A stretch of 17,116 bases of DNA. It comes from Rhodospirillales bacterium. GTDB lineage: Bacteria; Pseudomonadota; Alphaproteobacteria; Rhodospirillales; Casp-alpha2. Shown here in pieces: positions 5,502-13,872 of the stretch. The stretch is from positions 1-17,116 of the forward strand of contig JACPJY010000221.1 of the NCBI GenBank assembly GCA_016187325.1, given 5' to 3'. The stretch's first letter is position 1. Each line of letters starts with the position of its first letter. A program made the translations under genes and the position numbers. The notes beneath the pieces were generated by a model. That model searched no databases. It saw only the letters and a list, made by a program, of their open reading frames with translations, and was not told the DNA's origin.

Positions 5502-6587
5502 ATGTCAGACCGACTTTACGTGGGAACCCGAAAGGGCCTGTTCGAAATCGCGCGCAAGGGCCGCGCCTGGGACGTCGCCGACGTGCATTTCCTCGGCGAT
5601 CCGGTCACCGCCGTGCTGGCGCGTGGCGGTGTCGTTCACGCCGCGCTCGATCTCGGCCATTTTGGCGCCAAGCTGTGGCGGAAGGATAACGCCAAACCGT
5701 GGCGCGAGATCGCGGTACCAGTGTTTCCGCCGAAGCCCGAGGAAGCCGGCGACGATCCGCACCCGTGGACGCTCGGCAAGATCTGGAACATCACGCCGGG
5801 CGGGAGTGACGGGCGGCTGTGGGCTGGCACCATGCCGGGCGGGCTGTTCCGTTCCGACGACGGGGGCGAATCCTGGTCGTTGGTCGAATCGCTGTGGCGG
5901 ATGCCGGAGCGGCTGAAATGGTTCGGCGTCGCCGGCGGCGAGCAGCCCGGCATCAGCACCGTGCTGGTCGATCCGCGCGACCCCGCCGACATCCGCGTCG
6001 GCGTGTCGTGCGCCGGCGTCTGGGCCAGCACCGACACCGGCGCCACCTGGCGCAACATCAATAAGGGCATGTACAACGAGTACATGCCGCCGGAGCAGCG
6101 CGGCGATCCGAACACCCAGGACATCCACCAGCTGGCCCACTGCGCCGCCCAACCCGAGGTGATGTGGTGCCAGCATCACAGCGCCATCTACCGCTCCGAG
6201 GACACGGGCGAGAACTGGCGCGAGTTGAAGGCGGCTCGTCCCTCGGGGTTTGGCTTCGCCGTCGCGGCGCATCCGCGCGACCCGAAGACCGCGTGGTTCG
6301 TGCCGGCGACCAAGGACGAGCGCCGCATCCCGGTCGACGGCAAGGTCGTCGTCTCGCGCACCCGCGACGGCGGCAAAAGCTTCGACGTGCTCAGCCGCGG
6401 CCTGCCGCAACGCCATGCCTACGACCTGGCGCACCGGCACGCGCTGGCGATCGACGACAGCGGCGAACGCCTCGCCTTCGGTTCGACCAGCGGTGGTTTC
6501 TGGGTCTCCGAGGACGCGGGCGAACAGTGGGCGGCGCTCGACGCCCGCCTGCCGCCGGTCTCGGTCGTGCGCTTCGCCGTCGCCTGA
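5502..6587 (+). CDS. BNR/Asp-box beta-propeller protein (sialidase-like fold)
   Basis: A 361-residue protein with at least five Asp-box repeats of the S-x-D-x-G-x-x-W type, at about 118-125 (RSDDGGESW), 176-183 (STDTGATW), 232-239 (SEDTGENW), 286-293 (TRDGGKSF) and 336-343 (SEDAGEQW). It begins YVGTRKGLFEIARKGRAW, typical of the cytoplasmic VPS10/sialidase-superfamily propellers. There is no signal peptide. The spacing of the boxes suggests six or seven blades. A histidine/tryptophan-rich stretch (QDIHQLAHC to MWCQHHSAIY, 206-230) may line the central pocket. True sialidase catalytic residues were not identified, so enzymatic activity should not be assumed. A GGAAGGG ribosome site precedes the ATG. 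Co-transcription with the MoaD-like gene is likely, and the two may function together; their role is unknown. Confidence 0.88.
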   Translation: MSDRLYVGTRKGLFEIARKGRAWDVADVHFLGDPVTAVLARGGVVHAALDLGHFGAKLWRKDNAKPWREIAVPVFPPKPEEAGDDPHPWTLGKIWNITPGGSDGRLWAGTMPGGLFRSDDGGESWSLVESLWRMPERLKWFGVAGGEQPGISTVLVDPRDPADIRVGVSCAGVWASTDTGATWRNINKGMYNEYMPPEQRGDPNTQDIHQLAHCAAQPEVMWCQHHSAIYRSEDTGENWRELKAARPSGFGFAVAAHPRDPKTAWFVPATKDERRIPVDGKVVVSRTRDGGKSFDVLSRGLPQRHAYDLAHRHALAIDDSGERLAFGSTSGGFWVSEDAGEQWAALDARLPPVSVVRFAVA

Positions 6588-6609
6588 GGGCGGCGCGCCG
6601 GCGGCGGCG

Positions 6610-7977
6610 TCACTCCGCCGCCCGGGCGTCGGCCTTAGTCCGACCTTTGCGTTTCGCGCCGCCGGCGACTGCCCGGAGCGCGTCCTCCAATATGGCCAGC
6701 GCGCGATCGACCTCGGCGTCGGCGGTGGTCATCGGCGGCACCAGCCTAAGCACGTTCGCGAGCTCGCGGACGCCGCGCACCTGGAAGATCAGCCCGTGCT
6801 CCAGGCAATGGGCGGCGATGCGCTTCGCCTCGTCGTTGGCCGGCGTCTTCTTGTGGCGGTCCTTGACCAACTCGATGCCGAGCAGCACGCCGCGGCCGCG
6901 CACGTCGCCGATCAGCTCAATCTCGCGGGCGAGCTCGGTCATCCGCTGCTTGATGCGACGCTCGATGAGGTGGGCACGTGCGGCCATGTCCTCCTCGACC
7001 ACCACATCGAGGCTGGCCTCGCCGGCGGCGCACAAGATCGGATCGCCGGCGTGGCTGCGGGTGGCGAAATAACCGTTCCTGACCGCGCGCTCCGCCACCT
7101 CGGCCGTGGCGCAGACGGCGCTGATGGGGAGCCCGCCGCCGAAATGCTTGGAGATGGCGATGATGTCCGGCGTCACCCCCGCCTCGTGCTGGAAGCCGAA
7201 CAGCTTGCCAGTCTTGCCGAGACCGGTCTGCGCCTCGTCGATCACCAGCAGCATGCCGCGGTCCTCGCAGGCGTCCTCGACCCGTTTGTAAAAGCCGTCC
7301 GGCGGCACGATCACACCGCCGGCGCTTAAGATAGGCTCGCCCAGGAACGCCGCCGGCCTGCCAGTGAAATTGGCGTCCGCCAGCTCGAGGCTGGCGTCGA
7401 GACACTGGATCCTGCAATCGGGGAACTTCAGCCCGAGCGGGCAGCGGTAGCAATAGGGCGCCAGGATGGCGGACGTGCCCGGCGCCACCACGCTGTGCTT
7501 GCTGCGGCGCCAGTTGAACGACAGCGACCGGGTCATGTAGGAGGTCGAGCCGTGCAGGCCGGCGTGCAGGCCGATCACGTCGGTGCCGCCGGTCGCCTTG
7601 CGCGCCATGTCGACGGCCGCCTCCACCGAATCGCTGCCCGAAACCAGGAACAGTGACTTGGCGAGCGGCGGCGGCAAGAGTTTCCCCAGTTTTTCGTGCA
7701 GCCTGAGCCGCGGCACGTTGAGCATGGTGTTGGTGGCGTGGATCATGGTCGCGAGCGCCCTCTCGATGGCGGCCATGATCTTCGGATGGCGGTGGCCCAG
7801 CGCTGCCCCCATCTGGCCCGATTGGAAATCGAGGTACTCGCGGCCCTCGGTGTCGACCACCGTCGAGCCGGTGGCCGAGGCGATGATTGGGGCGTTCTCC
7901 AAGCCGCCCATGTAGCTCGATTTCTCCGTCGGCAGCATCCAGCGCTCGACGATCTTCCTGACCCTTTTGGCGTCCAT
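6610..7977 (-). CDS. Class III PLP aminotransferase, 2,2-dialkylglycine decarboxylase-like
   Basis: Encodes 455 residues of a fold-type I PLP enzyme. The cofactor residues are present: Asp247 in VIDEAQTGLGKTGKLFG and the Schiff-base Lys277 in IAISKHFGGGLP. YLDFQSGQMGAALGHRHP, EPILSAGGVIVPPDGFY and GDVRGRGVLLGIELVKDR resemble 2,2-dialkylglycine decarboxylase more than ornithine or acetylornithine aminotransferases. The substrate remains open. An unusual cysteine cluster, C-x2-C-x8-C-x3-C at 176-192, could bind a metal or form disulfides. The start at 7977 is chosen because GGGAGA lies just upstream and homology begins near there; an open frame continues to 8094. The gene is convergent with the propeller gene (22-base gap) and divergent from the CHAT gene. 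In the 274-base gap to that gene no clear promoter was found. Confidence 0.88.
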   Translation of the reverse strand: MDAKRVRKIVERWMLPTEKSSYMGGLENAPIIASATGSTVVDTEGREYLDFQSGQMGAALGHRHPKIMAAIERALATMIHATNTMLNVPRLRLHEKLGKLLPPPLAKSLFLVSGSDSVEAAVDMARKATGGTDVIGLHAGLHGSTSYMTRSLSFNWRRSKHSVVAPGTSAILAPYCYRCPLGLKFPDCRIQCLDASLELADANFTGRPAAFLGEPILSAGGVIVPPDGFYKRVEDACEDRGMLLVIDEAQTGLGKTGKLFGFQHEAGVTPDIIAISKHFGGGLPISAVCATAEVAERAVRNGYFATRSHAGDPILCAAGEASLDVVVEEDMAARAHLIERRIKQRMTELAREIELIGDVRGRGVLLGIELVKDRHKKTPANDEAKRIAAHCLEHGLIFQVRGVRELANVLRLVPPMTTADAEVDRALAILEDALRAVAGGAKRKGRTKADARAAE

Positions 7978-8251
7978 GGCTTCTCCCGTTGTGCCCGCCG
8001 GCAGCCTTCGCGCGGCCATCTTAGGCCCGACCAGGGGACCGGGGAACACGCGAATGTCGGCGCGGAACGACGGCGGGCGTCCGGCAGGTTGCATCTAACC
8101 CCTTGGAACGAAACGCGGGCGGCGCGCGAAGGCGGCGCCGGGTGGCGATCGCTTATAGCGGGGAGTGACGCGCGCCCCGGCCGTACCTAACATCAGGTAT
8201 TGATCCGGGGCGCCATCTTAGTCGGCCGTCCCGGCTAGACTGGGGGCTTCC

Positions 8252-10633
8252 ATGTCGGGACTGGCGCGCAAATTTCTGATCTCGCTGGCGCTGCTGGCGG
8301 CCGGCTGCGCCGCGCCGTTGCCCGAAAAGGAAAAGGCCTGGATGGGAGGACGCTTCGCCGAAATGCAGCGCATCGGCGAAGCCGAGGTAACCGATCTCAG
8401 GACCGCCAACACCGCCAAGCTGTATTACTTGTGTCTCGCCTACACCAAGCTCAAGCGCTACGACAAGTTGTTTCCCTGCATCGACCAGCTCGAGCGCAAC
8501 GTTGCCCGCGGCGACAAGAACATCAAGGATTGGGACGCCTACGAGAAGGCGAGCCCGGGGGGCGCCGCCGCCGCCAAGTTCGGCATGGCCATGAATCTCG
8601 GGACGACCGAGATCGACGCCACGCCGACGCTGCATTTGATGCGCGCCGAGGCGATGATCGATCTCGGCGATCACGATGCCGCCATCGAACAGAGCGGACG
8701 GGCGTCGCAGTGGAAGGGGCCGTTCGGCATGGAGATCGCCGAACGGACGTTCCGCTACTATGCGCTCGGCTACATGGGGGTCGCCTATGCCCTTAAGGGT
8801 GACCGCGCCAACGCGCTCAAGGCGGCGCAGACCATGGAGGGCATCAGCGAGTGCTGGCCGCCGGCCTTCCCGATCCCCTGTCAGGGGACGGAGAAATACA
8901 CCGGCCTAGCCAAGATCCATGTCGCGCTCGGCGACTTCGCGAAGGCCCTGGACGTCATCCAGCGCCATGACTTCAATGCCGGCGGTTTGTTTGGCGCGCT
9001 GACCGGTTCCGAGACGGACGCGCCGTGGTGGGGATGGCTGCAACTGCCGAAGCAGTTTCTGCTCAACAAGGGCCTTCTGGAAACCGGCCGCATTAAGGAG
9101 GCCAAGGAGGGTTACGACAAGCTGTTGAAGCTGCCGCAGACCCGCGACAACGGCGAAATCCACTGGCTGATCCTGTACGACCGCGGCCGCATCGCCATCA
9201 AGGAGGGCAACGCCCGGGAGGCCATCGAGTTCTTCCGACAGGCGATCGAAGTGATCGAGCGGCAGCGCGCCACCATCAACACCGAGGCCAGCAAGATCGG
9301 CTTCGTCGGCAGCAAGCAAAGCGTCTATCGCGACCTGATATCGGCGCTGTTCGGCGAGCGGCGCCACGCCGAGGCGTTCGAGTACGTCGAGCGCGCGAAG
9401 TCGCGGGCGTTGGTCGACATGCTGGCCGCCAAGCAAGATTTCTCGATCGCCACCGGCAACGCCGCACAGGTTCGTGCCCTGCTCGCTATGGCGACGACCG
9501 CCGAAGCCGAAGCGCGCGTGCAGCTCGATGAAAAGGCCGATGTGTCGCGTAGACGGGACACGGCGAGCCGGGCCAAAAAACAGCTCGGCGAGCAGGCGCC
9601 GGAACTCGCCTCTCTGGTCAGCGTCAGCCATCTCTCGACCGACGAAATACGCGCCCGCATTCCCGCCGACGAAGTGCTGATCGAGTATTATCGCGACGGC
9701 GACGAACTGATCGCCTTCGTGGTGACGTCGCAGGACCTGCGGGCGGTCAGGCTCGACGGCAGGAATCTCGAAACCGACATCCTCGAATTCCGGGCCGCGC
9801 TGACGGAAGTCAAATCGCCGGCGCATCTCGAGGTATCGAAGCGCCTTTATGGCCGCCTGATCGCGCCGCTCGAGGGCATGCTCGCGCGACCCAACCTGCT
9901 GATCGTAGCCCACGGGGCGCTGCATTATCTGCCGTTTAACGCGCTGCACGGCGGCAGGGGCTACTTGGTCGAGCGCCACCGCATCCGCATGCTGCCGAGC
10001 GCCAGCGTGCTCAAGTACCTGCGGTCGAGCCGGCCGGGCAAGGCTGCCGGCATGCTGGCGTTCGGCAATCCTGACCTCGGCGATCCTCGCTTGGAACTCA
10101 GGCACGCCGAGGCGGAGGCGGTTGCCGTCAGCGGCACCGTGCCGAAGTCGCGGGCGCTGGTGCGCAGCCAGGCAACGGAAACCGCGTTCAAGCGGTTCGG
10201 CCAGGGCTTCGCCTACCTGCACATCGCGTCGCACGGCGAGTTCGATCCGGATCAGCCGTTGCGCTCGGCGCTCAGGCTTGCCAAGGACGCGGAGAACGAC
10301 GGCGCGCTCACCATCGGCGAGCTGTATTCGCTTCGGCTCGACGCCGATCTGGTGACCTTGAGTGCCTGCGAGACCGGGTTGGGGAAGATTTCGAACGGCG
10401 ACGACATGGTCGGCCTGACGCGAGGGTTCCTCTACGCCGGCAGCGGCTCGATCGTGGCGTCGCTGTGGAAGGTGGACGATCTCGCCACCGCCCACCTGAT
10501 GACCCGGTTTTACGCCCATCTGGCTCAAGGCGACCGGCGGGAGGCGTTGCGGGCGGCTCAGCTCGAGACCCGCAGCAAATATCCGCACCCGTTCTACTGG
10601 GCGGCGTTCCAATTGACTGGCAACGCGCGATAG
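8252..10633 (+). CDS. TPR-CHAT lipoprotein, predicted caspase-like protease
   Basis: A 793-residue protein. The N-terminus is a lipoprotein signal: basic ARK, hydrophobic FLISLALL, then the lipobox AAGC with Cys19 as the lipidation site; Ala at +2 suggests outer-membrane sorting by Lol rules. About 45-400 form degenerate TPR helical repeats (for example LYYLCLAYTKLKRYDKL from about 57 and RIAIKEGNAREAIEFFRQAI). Residues about 460-793 are a CHAT domain: LLIVAHGALHYLPFNAL, the catalytic histidine in HIASHGEF (His661), and the catalytic cysteine in LSACETG (Cys706), then GGFLYAGSGS-like sequence and the terminal PFYWAAFQL. Both catalytic residues are intact, so it is predicted to be an active cysteine protease in the clan CD (caspase/separase) group, probably facing the periplasm. 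GGGGG lies about six bases before the ATG. The substrate and trigger are unknown. Confidence 0.92.
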   Translation: MSGLARKFLISLALLAAGCAAPLPEKEKAWMGGRFAEMQRIGEAEVTDLRTANTAKLYYLCLAYTKLKRYDKLFPCIDQLERNVARGDKNIKDWDAYEKASPGGAAAAKFGMAMNLGTTEIDATPTLHLMRAEAMIDLGDHDAAIEQSGRASQWKGPFGMEIAERTFRYYALGYMGVAYALKGDRANALKAAQTMEGISECWPPAFPIPCQGTEKYTGLAKIHVALGDFAKALDVIQRHDFNAGGLFGALTGSETDAPWWGWLQLPKQFLLNKGLLETGRIKEAKEGYDKLLKLPQTRDNGEIHWLILYDRGRIAIKEGNAREAIEFFRQAIEVIERQRATINTEASKIGFVGSKQSVYRDLISALFGERRHAEAFEYVERAKSRALVDMLAAKQDFSIATGNAAQVRALLAMATTAEAEARVQLDEKADVSRRRDTASRAKKQLGEQAPELASLVSVSHLSTDEIRARIPADEVLIEYYRDGDELIAFVVTSQDLRAVRLDGRNLETDILEFRAALTEVKSPAHLEVSKRLYGRLIAPLEGMLARPNLLIVAHGALHYLPFNALHGGRGYLVERHRIRMLPSASVLKYLRSSRPGKAAGMLAFGNPDLGDPRLELRHAEAEAVAVSGTVPKSRALVRSQATETAFKRFGQGFAYLHIASHGEFDPDQPLRSALRLAKDAENDGALTIGELYSLRLDADLVTLSACETGLGKISNGDDMVGLTRGFLYAGSGSIVASLWKVDDLATAHLMTRFYAHLAQGDRREALRAAQLETRSKYPHPFYWAAFQLTGNAR

Positions 10634-10649
10634 AAGTCGCCCGACGGGC

Positions 10650-11759
10650 CTACGCCGAGAGCCGGTCGAGCTCGGCGGTCACCGCCTTGCCCATCTCGAC
10701 GGTTGAAACCTTTTTCTTGCCCGGCTGCATGATGTCGGCGGTGCGGAACCCCGCATCCAGCACGTTCCTGACCGCTGTCTCGACCAGGTCGGCGTCGTCC
10801 GCCATGTCGAACGAATAGCGCAGGCACATGGCGAAGCTCAACACCATGGCCAGCGGATTGGCGAGCTTTTGGCCGGCGATGTCCGGCGCCGTGCCGTGGA
10901 CAGGTTCATAGAGCGCCCGGCGTCGGTCGCTGGCGTCCGGCGCGCCGAGCGACGCCGACGGCAGCATGCCGAGCGAACCGGTGAGCATGGCGGCGCAGTC
11001 GGAAAGCACGTCGCCGAACAGGTTGTCGGTGACGATGACGTCGAACTGCTTCGGGTTGCGGACAAGCTGCATGGCGCAGTTGTCAGCGTACATATGGCTG
11101 AGCTGGACGTCGGGGAAGTCCTTGCCGACGGCGGTGGCGACCTCGCGCCACAGCACGCCGGTCTCCATGACGTTGGCCTTCTCCACCGACGTCACCCGCT
11201 TCTGGCGCTTGCGAGCGAATTCGAGGGCGGCGCGGCAAACGCGGTCGATCTCGCCCGAGGTGTAAACCTGGGTGTCGACGGCGCGCTTCGAGCCGTCCTT
11301 GAGCGTCTCGATGCCGCGCGGCTGGCCGAAATAAACGCCGCCGGTGAGCTCGCGCACGATCAGCATGTCGAGCCCGGACACCAGCTCCTTCTTCAGGCTC
11401 GAGGCGTCGGCGAGCGCCGGGAACACGGTCGCCGGGCGCAGGTTGGCGAACAGGTCCATCTCCTTGCGGAGTTTCAGCAGCCCCGCCTCCGGGCGGTGTT
11501 GGCGCTCGGCCTTGTCCCACTTCGGCCCGCCGACGGCGCCGAACAGCACCGCGTCGACGCCCATCGCCTTCTCCAGCGTGTTGTCGGTCAGGGAGGTGCC
11601 GTGCTTGTCGTAGGCGCAGCCGCCCACGAGGTCGTCAGCGACGTCGAACGACACATGGCGGCGCTTGTCCATCCAGCCGATGATGCGCTTCACTTCGTCC
11701 ATCACCTCGGGGCCGATCCCGTCGCCGGGCAGCATCAACAGTTTCTTGTTGGCGGGCAT
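10650..11759 (-). CDS. leuB: 3-isopropylmalate dehydrogenase
   Basis: Encodes 369 residues, normal length. The cytoplasmic enzyme oxidatively decarboxylates 3-isopropylmalate to 2-oxoisocaproate with NAD in leucine synthesis. Diagnostic features are LMLPGDGIGPEV at the N-terminus, RELTGGVYFGQPRG (the RELTGG signature distinguishing LeuB from isocitrate dehydrogenase, with the catalytic Tyr), and the metal-binding DNLFGDVLSDCAAMLTGSLGMLPSASLG. The late EPVHGTAPDIAGQKLANPLA belongs to the NAD-binding part. It is the last gene of the leuC-leuD-leuB run, 54 bases after leuD. Its ribosome site is a purine-rich GGGGAAG region just upstream. It converges on the CHAT gene with only 16 bases between the two stops; no terminator was found there. 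Confidence 0.97.
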   Translation of the reverse strand: MPANKKLLMLPGDGIGPEVMDEVKRIIGWMDKRRHVSFDVADDLVGGCAYDKHGTSLTDNTLEKAMGVDAVLFGAVGGPKWDKAERQHRPEAGLLKLRKEMDLFANLRPATVFPALADASSLKKELVSGLDMLIVRELTGGVYFGQPRGIETLKDGSKRAVDTQVYTSGEIDRVCRAALEFARKRQKRVTSVEKANVMETGVLWREVATAVGKDFPDVQLSHMYADNCAMQLVRNPKQFDVIVTDNLFGDVLSDCAAMLTGSLGMLPSASLGAPDASDRRRALYEPVHGTAPDIAGQKLANPLAMVLSFAMCLRYSFDMADDADLVETAVRNVLDAGFRTADIMQPGKKKVSTVEMGKAVTAELDRLSA

Positions 11760-11813
11760 TCCTCGTCTTCCCCTTGATTGTCGTCGGTTGCGGTCGTGGC
11801 TGCGGGCGCGGGT

Positions 11814-12425
11814 TCAACGGTAGAGCCAGGGCTGCGACGCCCGCTGCTTGTCTTCGAAGCTCTCGATCTTCTTGCCGTGCTGCAGGGTCAGCCCGATGTC
11901 GTCGAGGCCGTTCAACAGGCAGTGCTTCTTGAACGGGTCGATGTCGAAGGTGATCCGCTCGCCGTCCGGGCCGGCGACGGTCTGACCCGCGAGATCGACG
12001 GTGAAGGTGGCATTCGAGCCTTTCTCGGCCGCCGCCATCAGCCTCATCACATCCTTCTTCGGCAAGATCACGGGCAGGATGCCGTTCTTGAAGCAGTTGT
12101 TGTAGAAGATGTCGGCGAAGCTGGGCGCAATTACGCAGCGGATGCCGAAATCGAGGAGCGCCCACGGCGCGTGCTCGCGGCTTGAGCCGCAGCCGAAGTT
12201 GTCGCCGGCGACCAGGATCTTGGCCTTGCGGTAGGGCTTCTTGTTGAGGACGAAGTCCGGGTTCTCCTTGCCTTTGGCGTCGAACCGCATCTCGAAGAAC
12301 AGGCCCTTGCCGAGCCCCGAACGCTTGATGGTGGTCAGGAACTGCTTCGGGATCACCATGTCGGTGTCGACGTTGATCATGTTGAGGGGCGCGGCGACGC
12401 CCGTCAGGGTGGTGAACTTTTGCAT
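11814..12425 (-). CDS. leuD: 3-isopropylmalate dehydratase small subunit
   Basis: Encodes 203 residues, the usual size of the swivel-domain subunit of isopropylmalate isomerase, which with LeuC converts 2-isopropylmalate to 3-isopropylmalate. Signatures are NVDTDMVIPKQFL (18-30), the loop ILVAGDNFGCGSSREHAPWAL typical of aconitase-type small subunits, and APSFADIFYNNCFKNGILPV. A GAGGAG ribosome site precedes the ATG. The gene begins 15 bases after the leuC stop, consistent with coupled translation and the 1:1 stoichiometry of the complex. Confidence 0.97.
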   Translation of the reverse strand: MQKFTTLTGVAAPLNMINVDTDMVIPKQFLTTIKRSGLGKGLFFEMRFDAKGKENPDFVLNKKPYRKAKILVAGDNFGCGSSREHAPWALLDFGIRCVIAPSFADIFYNNCFKNGILPVILPKKDVMRLMAAAEKGSNATFTVDLAGQTVAGPDGERITFDIDPFKKHCLLNGLDDIGLTLQHGKKIESFEDKQRASQPWLYR

Positions 12426-12440
12426 GGCGTTTCTCCTCGC

Positions 12441-13847
12441 TTAGGCCAGCTTGCGCACGTCGGCGAGCTTGCCGGTGACGGCGGCGGCAGCGGCCATCGC
12501 CGGGCTGACCAGATGGGTGCGCGCGCCCGGCCCCTGGCGGCCCTTGAAGTTGCGGTTCGAAGTCGAGGCGCAGCGCTTGCCCGGCGGCACCTTGTCGGCG
12601 TTCATGGCGAGACACATGGAACAGCCCGGCTCGCGCCACTCGAAGCCGGCGGCCTTCAGGATGTCCGCCAGGCCTTCTTCTTCGGCTTGCGCCTTGATCA
12701 ACCCGGAGCCCGGCACCACCAGCGCGCGCACGCCCTTCGCCACTTTGCGGCCCTTGGCGACGGCGGCGGCGGCGCGGATGTCCTCGATGCGGGCGTTGGT
12801 GCAGGCGCCGACGAACACATAGTCGATCGGGATCTCGGTCATCGGCGTGCCCGGCTTCAGGCCCATGTAGTCGAGCGCCATCCGGGCCGACTTCTGCTTG
12901 TCCTCGCTGGCGAATGATTCCGGCGCCGGCACCTTACCGGTGATCGGGACGACGTCCTCAGGCGATGTGCCCCAGGTGACCTGCGGCGCGATGTCGGCGG
13001 CCTTCATCGTCACTTCCTTGTCGTACTTAGCGCCCTTGTCGGAGGGCAGCGTCCTCCAGAACGCGACCGCCGCCTCCCACTGGGCGCCCTTCGGCGCCTT
13101 CGGCCGGCCCTTCAGGTAGTTGAAGGTCGTCTCGTCCGGCGCCACCAAGCCGGCGCGCGCGCCGGCCTCGATGGTCATGTTGCACACCGTCATCCGGCCT
13201 TCCATGGAAAGCCCGCGAATGGCCTCGCCGGCGTACTCGATGATGTGGCCGGTGCCGCCGGCGGTGCCGATCTTGCCGATCACCGCCAGGATCACATCCT
13301 TGCCGACGACGCCCGCCGGTAGTTTGCCCTCCACGGTGATGCGCATGTTCTTCAACGGCCATTGCAGCAGCGTCTGGGTCGCCAGCACGTGCTCGACCTC
13401 GGTGGTGCCGATGCCGAACGCCAGCGACCCGAAGGCGCCGTGGGTGGCGGTGTGCGAATCGCCGCACACCAGCGTGGTGCCGGGCAGCGTGAAGCCCTGC
13501 TCGGGGCCGATGATGTGGACGATGCCCTGGCGGATGTCGTTCATGTCGAACAGCTCGACGCCGAAGTCGCGGCAGTTCTTGGTGAGCTCGTTGACCTGGA
13601 TACGCGAATCCTCGGCATCGATGCCTTTCGAGCGGTCGGTGGTCGGCACGTTATGGTCGGCGACGGCGAGCGTCGCGCCGACGCGGCGCACCTTGCGCCC
13701 GGCGTTGCGCAGACCCTCGAACGCCTGCGGGCTGGTGACCTCGTGCACCAGGTGGCGGTCGATGTAGAGCAGGCAGGTGCCATCGTCCTGGACGTTGACC
13801 AGGTGCGAGTCCCAGATCTTGTCGAACAGCGTCTTCGGCTTCGCCAT
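12441..13847 (-). CDS. leuC: 3-isopropylmalate dehydratase large subunit
   Basis: Encodes 468 residues of the aconitase superfamily. The three cysteines that hold the [4Fe-4S] cluster are present at Cys349 (VGACTNARIEDIR), Cys409 and Cys412 (PGCSMCLAMN), nearly the same positions as in E. coli LeuC. VCGDSHTATHGAFG and NRNFKGRQGPGA are further family motifs. An ATG three codons earlier exists, but the start at 13847 is preferred because AGGAGG lies nine bases upstream and the homologous sequence (AKPKTLFDKIWDSHLV) begins there. It follows rplS after only 25 bases, so leucine synthesis here appears to be transcribed from the ribosomal operon. No leucine attenuator was seen in the gap. Confidence 0.97.
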   Translation of the reverse strand: MAKPKTLFDKIWDSHLVNVQDDGTCLLYIDRHLVHEVTSPQAFEGLRNAGRKVRRVGATLAVADHNVPTTDRSKGIDAEDSRIQVNELTKNCRDFGVELFDMNDIRQGIVHIIGPEQGFTLPGTTLVCGDSHTATHGAFGSLAFGIGTTEVEHVLATQTLLQWPLKNMRITVEGKLPAGVVGKDVILAVIGKIGTAGGTGHIIEYAGEAIRGLSMEGRMTVCNMTIEAGARAGLVAPDETTFNYLKGRPKAPKGAQWEAAVAFWRTLPSDKGAKYDKEVTMKAADIAPQVTWGTSPEDVVPITGKVPAPESFASEDKQKSARMALDYMGLKPGTPMTEIPIDYVFVGACTNARIEDIRAAAAVAKGRKVAKGVRALVVPGSGLIKAQAEEEGLADILKAAGFEWREPGCSMCLAMNADKVPPGKRCASTSNRNFKGRQGPGARTHLVSPAMAAAAAVTGKLADVRKLA

Positions 13848-13872
13848 CGGCGTCATCCTCCTTCGGCGTCGG

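Noticed and set aside
5505..6440. 311-codon minus-strand frame opposite the BNR propeller gene
   Set aside because: No domain, while the plus strand shows five regular Asp boxes.
8180..8251. Possible promoter for the CHAT gene (TTGATC at 8200, TAGACT at 8236)
   Set aside because: The two boxes are about 30 bases apart, incompatible with a sigma-70 promoter.
8906..10612. 568-codon open frame on the minus strand opposite the CHAT gene
   Set aside because: It has no recognisable domain and lies antisense to a gene with clear CHAT motifs; long shadow frames are expected at this GC content.
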